Below are positions 34,611-46,800 of a stretch of DNA of 64,000 nt, one piece after another. The translations under genes and the position numbers were made by a program. Positions within the stretch are counted from its first letter, which is position 1; each line of letters starts with the position of its first letter. Source of the DNA: Endomychus coccineus (Eukaryota; Arthropoda; Insecta; Coleoptera; Endomychidae); assembly GCA_958510875.1 (NCBI GenBank), contig OY294068.1, positions 35,754,297 through 35,818,296 of the forward strand, in the 5' to 3' direction. Under the pieces are notes generated by a model. It saw only the letters and a program-made list of their open reading frames with translations, was not told the origin of the DNA and did not search any database.

Positions 34611-35772
34611 AGTTTCACATCCCGAACGTCATCCAACTTCATTCATCACAATCTCAATCTTCATTCTGTGCTCATATATAAAAATTGAGTTGAATGCTTA
34701 TTGAATGTGGCTAGAAGGACCTGATGAAGCTGTCAAGTTCGAACTCCTTTAGGATACTCAGGAATTTGTATTATACATTCAGGAGACCCCAATATTGACT
34801 TCTAATGAGAGTCCTCCATTGAAATGAGGGTAAAGCTTCACTTGCTTCATAAAATCAGTCCCCTCTCAAGATTTTAGATCTCTGATTTGGATGCTGATAA
34901 TCAGTATAATGAGGAAAATCTAAATGAATGAAAAATAAACACAATGATCCACATTACATTTTATATTTGGTTATATGAAGTTATATGAAGCTTACATAAA
35001 AAATTACGACTTCAGATTACAAATTCATCAACTTTCATGATATACACTACTTTTTAAGTAACCTAATGAAACAACCAATTGTAACATACCTGAATAAAAC
35101 CAAATTCATGTCACTGGTAAGAATCCATTATTTCCATAGAAAGTTTCCAGGTAATAACATGTAATTAAAAGTTAGCCAATTCAAAAATCAGTACATAATT
35201 ATTTCTTTATAAAATTGTAGAAAAATCAACAAATTATAACCATACTAAAACAACTAAACCTGTTAAATTATAAAATCATTATGCACAAATATTCATTGAA
35301 TTTTGTTTCCTAACAAAAATATTTTTTAACTTAATTATTTTTTAAAACTTGGATTGTACTTTTACAATTACATTCTATCAAAATAACATCTCCATACCAT
35401 AAAAAATATTGTAAAAATAAATCTTTGGGATGGGTTGTTTAAAAAATAATATGAATAACTGGTATAACCAAATCTCAAGAATAACTAACTATAAGGGATC
35501 TATCATTAAATAGAAATATACATTATAATCAAACAATAATCACAAAAACATTTTATTACATAAATTAGTGGAAACTACTATCGACACATGAAATGTCTTT
35601 ACAAATCTATTACCATACCATTATATGTGAATAGAGAAATATGGTGCAGTAATAAGTTTCTCTTAAAATATCGAAAATTTAGATCCTTAATTTATGTAAT
35701 AAATTTAGTGTCACCAATCCGTGAATTGTTCACTGGCAAATATGTAATAGACAAGACCTTTTTAATATACAC
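34611..35772 (-). other. Region 3' of Rab2, including its likely 3' untranslated region
   Basis: AT-rich. A minus-strand AATAAA at 35552-35557 lies about 215 bp after the Rab2 stop and is a candidate poly(A) signal. The left part is featureless. Confidence 0.45.
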
Positions 35773-37477
<1,705 letters not shown>

Positions 37478-37956
37478 CTCCACTAAAATAATATAAAATA
37501 TTCGTTATTTCAACAATGACTCAAAAAATAGATCTACTTCGCAAAACAATGACAGCTGTCGAACCGAAAATTACAAAATGTCATTGGAAAATGCGCAGTA
37601 GGTTGTGCGTAATTTAAAATATTTCACGGCGCCTCTGCAGTGTTGATTGGTCGAGTAGAGATGTCGATAAGTCATACTACCATACTCCATGTTCGTAGCA
37701 GAAGCAGCAAGCAGCTGCTATTTCTTTCTTTGTCTTTGTCAACATGAAATAATGATTGCTTTCATAATAATGATTACTTTTATAAAAACTATAGAATGTA
37801 TCAAACTGATAAGTTATCAAAAAAGATTATGAATTTAAGGTTCACTGTATTTTCAGTTAGAATTAGAATCTGGGTTGGGTAAACAAAAGATTAAATTTGA
37901 ATTGAATTTCAGAATAATTGGTGTACCTATATATACCTTTATTATTATACTCTTCG

Positions 37957-38560
37957 CGACGAAATCGGAAGAGTATAATATTTGCATTTACTTAAGCTAT
38001 TTCTAAAATCGTTAAGAAAGTTGTTGAACAAAAATTCATTTACCATAGTATTTTCCATCGAATATTAAGCAACTTTGAAAAAATCTGTCTATAGTATGTC
38101 ACGAAACTTGTCTACACGATAACTGAAAAACAATAGGTCCTATCATATTCAAACTTTGACAAAAAATCGTTTACTATTCAGCGACGAACCCTATTGTTTT
38201 TCAGAGAAATCGTGTAATAAATAAACATATACTTTACGAAGGGTTGAAAATTTAAAAAAATCGTTACCAAAGTAGGTATACATTGAATCGATTCAAAACT
38301 TTTACAGTAAATTGAAGTTAATTTAAAACTGCTTTCAACTAAATTTCAATAAAAACAAGAAGAAGTAAACTTAAATTTACTAGCCATACTAGGGGCTAGG
38401 TCACCCGACTCCTGCTCAACAGACTCGGGTTCGATTGCCAGATAATTTGTTTTCGTAGATTTTCTTAAGAACATTATCAGTTTCAATATAAGAGTATCTC
38501 ATAGAATGTTAAACAATCTTATAAAAATCAGTCGATCAAACGATTTGCGAAGAGTAACTT
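37957..38560. repeat. Interspersed repeat with inverted tips and internal tRNA-like promoter boxes
   Basis: The tips share TACTCTTCGC at the left and GCGAAGAGTA at the right, as an inverted repeat. Near the right side (38388-38455) is a tRNA-like stretch, CTAGGGGCTAGGTCACCCGA followed by GGGTTCGATTGCC, resembling A and B boxes of a SINE. It may be a SINE inside a terminal-repeat element or a composite repeat. Confidence 0.5.
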
Positions 38561-38807
38561 TACCACACGCACACTATTTGTCTATTCTCCAAGCGACAAC
38601 ACATTTGTAGTTTTCTTTTCCTCTTGAATACAAAATGTTCCAAATGATGAAATACACTCATAAATCCTACATAAGTATTATTTATATTATACCTATTAGA
38701 TTGGTACATTTTTTAGGTACCTACCTACGGTTGTTCGTGTTTAGTACCCACCAATATTCGAGAAATGAGTTTGAGTGGTCCTCAGAATGTTTAGTTTGCA
38801 TTATTAA

Positions 38808-40275
38808 TAGTCCAGTGCAGCCAGCAGAGGAGCAAAATCGGGGGAAAATCGCTGAAAACCCTCTTCGAAGTGGTTTCTTATGATAACGGAAAAAATAGTA
38901 AAAATATTTTACACCTTGTGCTCTTGAAGTTATGGTCACGTTTTTACTCCAAAATATGGCAATTTTTCGGTTTTTTTGATACAGAAAAATTATTGATGCT
39001 ATACAAAAGTTGTTGCAAAAATCAAGACGCAACTTTTGGTTTCGGTTTTGAATCTCTAGCTACTAAGGGGCCCTAGATAGGGTCCATTTTTGGCAGTTGA
39101 TTGAATATTGTCTTAAAAATCGGAATGTGAGGACAAAAAATATTACATGGCAGGAAAAGATTTTTTTTGGAGCCAAAATCCGCCATTTAAAAAAATCATA
39201 AGTTCGCGATTGCGACGCAAAAAAATAGGAATTTCGGAAAAAATCAAAATGGGTTTTGTAGATTTTCACATATTCTACCCTATGGAATGAACTCACGACG
39301 TTTTAGTTGATAAACAGCGGCTAGGGCCCACTTTATAATTTTCTAAACTCAAAAAAACCAAAAAATTTTGTGATTATAAATTTTGTAGGAAATACAAATT
39401 TGATAGAGAGTAGAATGACGACAATTTTGAGCCTAAGCACGTCGCATTTGGTTGGGTAGAGCCGGAGATAATGATAAAAGGGCATTTGGGCCATTAGGGT
39501 TCCCTAATTGGGCCATATCGGGATAAACTTTGCACCATCGGTAAATAGACAAATTTTCCCATCTAAATCCAAATTTACGAATTCCCAAATGCCTCCTATC
39601 AAAAGAAAGACTCAATTTCCCATGAGAAAAAATTTACGAGAGCGCGCAAAAGCAAAGAAAATTCAAATACAACAGAGAGTTTTTAAAGTTTTGTTTTTTT
39701 TGACCTTAGGAAATTTAAGAGTGGGCCCTAGCCGCTGTTTATCAATCAAAACGTCGTGGGTTTGTTTCATTGGGTAGAATATGTCAAAATCTACAAACCC
39801 CACTTTGACTTTTTCCGAAATTCCTACTTTTCGCGTAGCAATCACAAACTTATAACTTTTTTAAAATGTAGGAATTTGGCGCCAAGAAAAAATTATCTCA
39901 AAGAGCATAAAAAATACTATCTTTTCCTGCTATATAATATTTTTATCCTCAAATACCGATTTTTAAAACAATATTTTCTCGACTGCCAAAAAAAGCAGTA
40001 ACTAGAGTCTCAAAACTGGAACCAAAGGTTGCGTCATGATGTTTAAAACAACTTTTTTGAAAAGTTTTTTCATAGTATCAATAATTTTTTCTATATCAAA
40101 AAACAGAAGAATGGCCATATTTTGGAGTCTAAAACTGGCCATAACTTCAAAAGCACAATGTGTGGATTTTTTAAACTATTTTTCCCGTTATCAGCGCGTC
40201 TAAATACATAGGATACCACTTCGAAAAGAGACTGTCAGTTTTCAAACCATCTTTTTTCCTCTGGTGACTGGACTA
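38808..40275. mobile_element. Palindromic (foldback) element, non-coding
   Basis: Inverted arms start TAGTCCAGT at 38808 and end ACTGGACTA at 40275. Each arm is about 650-750 bp with many differences. Matching inner blocks include GGGCCCACTT/AAGTGGGCCC-type segments near 39330 and 39720, and repeats around AAAACGTCGTGGGTTTG. Open frames in it are reflections of this symmetry. No transposase motif was seen. It lies between Rab2 and the TSSK-type kinase. Confidence 0.72.
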
Positions 40276-40883
40276 TAACAAATAAAGACTATTGCATTGC
40301 CGACTTTTTTATAGAGGATATAGTACGGGACTAACCATCTTCGGTTTCAGTAGGTATGGACTATGGAAAGTGAATAAAAAATAGTAACTTCGATTAATCA
40401 AGTTTATAGTTCCTTGTGAGCTATGAGTTTGGGGAACCAAGTGGTATAGAGCGGGCTTGCTGGAGGTGGAAGAAATAAAAATCTGCTTCTTGGCAAATAA
40501 TTTCGAAACGGTTGGTTGGTTTGGTTTTGTTCTTGTTAAGTCTAAGGTAGGAACTTTTGTATCATCGCTACGAGCTAAAATTCATCTTAGTAAACTGGCA
40601 GTTATCATGGAATTTTTCAATCTTCTATAGGATTCGAAGGTATCGAAATGCTTTCTGTGACGATAAGGCTGCTAAAATTGCAGTTATAAAGATTTCAGCC
40701 AACATATATACCGATATGGTTGAACTCCAGAGCACCATCATTGTTCATTATTAGATTAAATAATAACAAACCTTGGAAACGACACAGACATTTTTTGCCA
40801 CTTGTTTAATATTATTTGTCAAAGATAAGTCAAAATGAAATATGTCTCAAAATTCTAGTGAAAAATGTATATTGATTTGAGTT
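40276..40883 (+). other. Upstream region of the TSSK-type kinase
   Basis: It should contain the promoter and 5' untranslated region. No reliable core promoter element was seen and no other gene was recognised. Confidence 0.4.
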
Positions 40884-43800
40884 ATGCCTTCCTCTGTAAG
40901 TAACGTTCCGAAGCCACCGCCACCACCGCCCCCAACAGTGGCGCATGCCACACCAACTGATGTCCAAAAGGACAAAAAGCCTACCGTTCTTGAAACCCAT
41001 GGATATTATCTAGGGAAAACCATAGGCGCAGGCTCTTATGCCACCGTTCGGGTATACTTTTTGAAGCAGTAAATGTTCCATTTTAAAAATTGCCTTTTTT
41101 TCTTTGGGATAACAGGTTGCACACAGTACAAGACACGAAGGAGATGTAGCTATTAAAATTGTCAGTAAGTTTTCGGCTCCATCAGACTATCTGAAAAAAT
41201 TTTTACCAAGAGAAATTGAAGTAGTGAAGGGATTAAGGCATCCAAATTTGATTCGGTTCTTGCAAGCTATCGAAACTACACACAGGTAAGTGCATAAGTA
41301 TCTGATACTACTACTAGAAAAGTTTACATGTGTTACTCCTATAAGCACTTACATATTTGTTCTTCTTTTCGAATCTTATTCAATAAGGATAGTTACAAGC
41401 AGTAGGAATTTATTAACTTTAAATATATTTCTGATATTGTGTGCACCCGTTAGCCGGTTACGTATTCGATGCGGTAGATGATCGGCGTCTGTGATTAGTT
41501 GGCTGTTCTTAGATTAGATTTTCCCAAATGCCCGATTGTCGTTCTGAAAAACATTTAAAATAGCTGACATAATTTTATTGGTATCTGCAACAGGCATTAT
41601 ATACAGGGCCCGATTTAGAGTGGCGGGGGCCTGTGAGCACAAGTTTGGTGGGGGCCCTTATGGTAGACGGTAATATTAAATGCCAAAAAATATTCTTACA
41701 ATACAAAATAATAATGCAATTGTAATGTCATTTAAATAAAACTTCTGGGAGATGTATATATTATTTATTTGTACATATATTACTTATCGTTACAAAGGCA
41801 CTTTTCGCACTTTTCTCTTCGATCAAGTTGTCAAATTTTAATTAATTAATTATTGCTACTCAAAAGCGGGAGATCATTGAGACGTTTTTGGCTCATTGCC
41901 GTTCACCATCTGTTTTTTTTTAGTAACTTTAACTCTGAACAGGGACTTTCAGCCTTGGTTAGTGATCATCAGAACAAGATAAATTTTATAAATTATCTGA
42001 ACATTAGGAAACGCATCCTGCACCTGTTTTTTGATTATCAGCTCGTACATGAAATGTTCACGGCTGAAGTATCTTTTTTCTGCTGCAAACTGTTTGTAAA
42101 ATTCTGCAAATTGAATAAAAACTAGAAACTTATCTGTAATACGGCGCCACATACTAAACACGCGGGAAAATTCAAATAACTAATGTTTATCAACTTGGCT
42201 ACCTGCCATTACATAAATATTAAATAAACAATATTTCCTGCTTTTGTAATGTGAAATAAATAATAAAGATATGTGAATACAAATTCTGCATAAAATTACG
42301 CAAAAATTATGAATTTATTACTATATTAACAAAATCATCTGATCATTTTTGTTGAAAGCTAAAATTTTTTTCAATATATTATACTTGATGGGGGCCTGTG
42401 GGCGGCAGCCCAATCTTAAATCCGGCCCTGATTATATAACTGAAATAAATCAAGGGATAACGAAATAATTAGAGGAGAAATTCCAACCGATACATCAATG
42501 ATACATTATTTCTTTTTTCGTCGGAATAGTAATTAAATGGAATTGTGGCATTTGGCACTCCCAACTTAGGTATGAACTACTTATGATGACTACTATGGTT
42601 TTGTTCTTTTTGATCTTTGACACAAGCTTTTGATCATGACTTAGTATGCGAGAATTCCATTAATTGCGTACACCAAGTTTCTGATATATGTATAAGAACA
42701 CGCCGAATTTTTCCCAAAGATTCCAGCTGCATCCAGAACACACTGAAGACAAAATTTGGTTCAGGTAATCATTTCCCAGAAGTAGCGAACCTGAAACCTA
42801 ACATAATGTCCGATTCAAGGTTATATTCAAATAAAATGAAATAAAATATTTTTTTTCGTCTAATTTTCACAAGAGTTTTTATTTTTCAATAAACACGAAA
42901 ATAAATAGTTCATCGCTATCTCGTATCTGAAGGTTATATTCGTTGTTATGTTATATATAAAATTCTAGGGAAATAGGTCACACTAACACATATCTATCAC
43001 ACATATATCACTTAGCTTATTATGTTCACATAAAACGTGCTCCAAGTCTGTGAATCATAGAACAGATGCTCAATCATTGAGTCAGATTTGTGACAATTTG
43101 ATTAATTGAAGAAACCCTTGCAAATTCCTACATGCGTCTTTGTAATGTTGAAAGTATATTTTAGGTGGAATGCTCAAAAGCAATCGTTTTGGTAGGGTCT
43201 CACAACCTATTTTCTATACTCATGGATCTTCAACGGTGGATCCTCGAACGTTATATTTTTGGTTCAGTTCTTTAGTCTTGTTACATACTGTGATACGTAT
43301 ATGGAGGTTATAAGAATATTGCTTGACAGCGGATTCTTAATTTATATGCTTAAGGCATTAATTGTGTTATAATTTCGATTGTTCGTGCTTCTGTTCGTTT
43401 AGGCGACGTGGGCATTTTTAATTGAAATTAGCGATAAGGACGCCTTGTGGTGATACAATTAGTTTTAGGAAATCACGTTTATACAGCTATACGTCTTCTG
43501 ATGATGGTCGTAAGACCGAAAAGTACGTAAGTATTCTAAAAAGGCGAAAATAATAAGCATATGTGTTAGTGTGTGACCTATTTCCGAGAATTCTATATAC
43601 AATTCATACCTGAGTCAAGAATTAATTATTAATTCGTTCTGTGTTAGGAGTTAACTGACTTTGGGATATAAGCTCGTTATTCTAATACTATGACTATTAC
43701 ATTGAATCTACAAAAGGGATGGAAATAAGAAGAAGAAACTGATATAATTTGCAGTGTAAAGAAATGGGGTTTTAATTCAACTTGACATGTTTAGGGTATA

Positions 43801-46800
43801 CATAATTATGGAATATGCAGAGAATGGCAGCCTACTTGATATTATAAGAAGAGATAGTAATATAGATGAAATAAGGGCGAGAAAATGGTTCCGTCAATTA
43901 GTAGATGCCGTTGACTACTGCCATGAGAGAGGTGTTGTTCATAGGTAAGTCTGATAGTTCTGCTGATAGTTTAGGAATTTCCCGAAACCAAGAAATGTGA
44001 CATGAAATTCGGAATGTTAGCTCACACGATACACCTTGGTCAGACAAACATTATGTTAATAATTGTTGATACGTACTTTTCTAGACTTGAATTTAAAATC
44101 ACATCACTTATCAGTGGCGTAGCTACGACGAATGGGACTCAGGGATAACTTTTTATCACTTATGTGTAATAATGCACATTTTTGGGATTATATCAAAGTA
44201 ACTTTACTGTAAGTTGAATGATGAAATGGACAACACTCTCTAATGAATGCGAAATTTTCTATTTCATTGCAATATCTTATCTTGTCTTTATAATACTTAT
44301 AACTTAGAAGCACCGAGTGATTTATGGTGTCCCCTGAGTCTCGGGGTCCAGGGGAAGCTACCTCTTCAGACCCGCGTTAGCTATGTCACTGTCACTCATC
44401 AAAAAGTACTGGACACATATTTCTATAAAGATAAGATGATTAAGAGGAAAGTTCGCAATATTTTTAAATTTTGATTTATCGATTCTGATTATACAACTTA
44501 CTGAACACAGAACACACATGAGCACCTATGTTTGTTAGTTGGTGTTTCTATTTCTGATGAGATTTGTTTTATTTTTTTTACAGAGACATAAAATGTGAAA
44601 ATATGTTGATGGACAATGCATGGAATATAAAGCTGTCAGATTTTGGATTTGCTAGAGGCCACCTGAAAGCAAAAAATGGTCAAATACCATTGAGTGAAAC
44701 ATTTTGTGGTAGTTATGCTTATGCATCTCCAGAAATTCTTCGTGGCATTCCTTATCAACCTCAACAAGCGGACATATGGTCCATGGGTGTTGTATTATTT
44801 GCCATGGTTTTCGGACGTTTACCTTTCGATGATTCCAATTATAGAGAATTAATAAAGGTATGTACATGCGGTTTTACTTCCCTCACTATACGTATAGTGT
44901 AAGGAAGGTTTATTTTCCTTTTTTCGTGGAAATAATCGTTTTGAGTCTTTCTTAATAACTCTAGGCTATTTTTGAGTAAGAAATATCCAAATTCTACAAA
45001 TCGTTCAAAAGGTTATCTCAAAAGTGACAACAGATCTATCACAGATAAGGTACAGAACATTATTTTTCGCATCAGGGCTTACTCCACTTGACTGTGGTAA
45101 TACACCCGCAGAATTATACCTCCACAGGAAATTGAAAATCCGGCTCGACGCAATTCTTCCATTCAGACTCCTCGTTTATTTCAAGGGGACAAAGTTCTGA
45201 TTAGACTTTTCAACAAGAACATATGGCAGTTTGGAATAATCAAAAAGATGTTCTTGGCCAACGCCATTATCTAGTGTCACTGAATTGAGTCCGAACGTTA
45301 GGTATATTCGGACCTACAAACAATGTAATGCGGATCATGTACCAGATTCTGTTCAAGAACGACCTCAGCGACAACTACAACTGCCTGAACGTTTTGCTGA
45401 TTGCGATTTGAAATATTATAATCCATGATTCTGAAATGTGTTATTTTGTTAATTCATGTATTTTCTAATTATGTGGGGGAGACTGTCGTGTCGTCAGCTT
45501 TTATTATTACCTTGTAATCAAGACACTTGGTTATTCGTGACATTACTGTCATATACGGGGATGAGAGAATTATGTATTTTTCAGATACTACTTCACATAA
45601 TATATAAGTTATTTACAGTGTTTTTCAGTTCTATAATAGATATAGAGCATATTTTTTAGCTCTAATTCATCATGTTAGTTTGAATATATATTATAATCAT
45701 ACATTTAACCTGCAGAAATTTTCGAAACCGAAAAATTATGGAGGGTGTGGGAAGTAAGTGGTCTACTTTGAAAAAATGTAATTTTACCTTTCACTGATTT
45801 CTTTTCAAGAAAAAGTAATTTTGAAATACGCACACCGATGTTCTTGCGAAGGCATATGCATAGTCTTCTTAATCTCAGATAAGACCGGCATATGTTCGTC
45901 TCATTCGCACCCGTTTTATCCTCTACTTCAATTGAAAGTGACTTATTCAGCAAAATAATTATTTTCCTGTTTAATGAAATGTTTCTTAATGCAAGTTCGT
46001 TATATTTTGTTTCAGCAAGTTACTAATAAAGTGATTTTCCCTAAAGAACCGAAAGTATCGGCTCTATGTAAAACTTTGATCAACAAAATACTAGCTCCTT
46101 TGAAAGCAAGAATACGAATTTCGGGTATCAGGAATGACCAGTGGTTTACCTCGACTCCAGCAGATAAAGTCAAAACTCCCCCTGTGGTAAGTATTGATTT
46201 GGATAGGGAAATCTTCATTCTAATACCATTCGAAACCAGTTGTTCATTAACAATAGTCGATCAGCCTTGACTTCAACACAATTAATGAGTATAAGGTCGG
46301 TGTTCAGCATGTGTAAGATGATGAGGAAGAATGAAACAAACAATTTACACTTATTGTAACGTTAATTGAAGAATATTGTTTCGACACTGTCATTATCAGA
46401 ACAGTTGGTTATGTGCCAATTAGACACGGTACTGAGCTGATGTGACAAGAAACAACCCCACGAAACAGTAAATGATAAGAAACTGATAATGATAATGACC
46501 TTTACTACAAGGTTGTCTCCAAGTTTATGCAGATGCACGAGTGTAAAATAATTATATGGCCGTACGCCAAAGTCGTCATACCCATCTTAGCGTATGGCGG
46601 TAGAAATCATTATAGCGAACGAACAGAGCTAAGTTCACTAGCTTACAAGCATGCCTGACTGACTATTACCGGAGCCATCTGCTCCACACCAACGCCTGCT
46701 AGAGCAATCCTAATTCCTTTCTATTTGGAGAGGACAGTTAGGCAACATACAGGCTTATGCAAGTAATCGCTGCCAGGCTACAAGCAGACATTATGTAGCG

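Noticed and set aside
38388..38455. A tRNA gene
   Set aside because: Only box-like segments are present; no cloverleaf can be closed and it lies inside a repeat.
38635..40001. Several overlapping 60-100 codon frames
   Set aside because: They fall within or at the edge of the palindromic element, and most are reflections of its symmetry.
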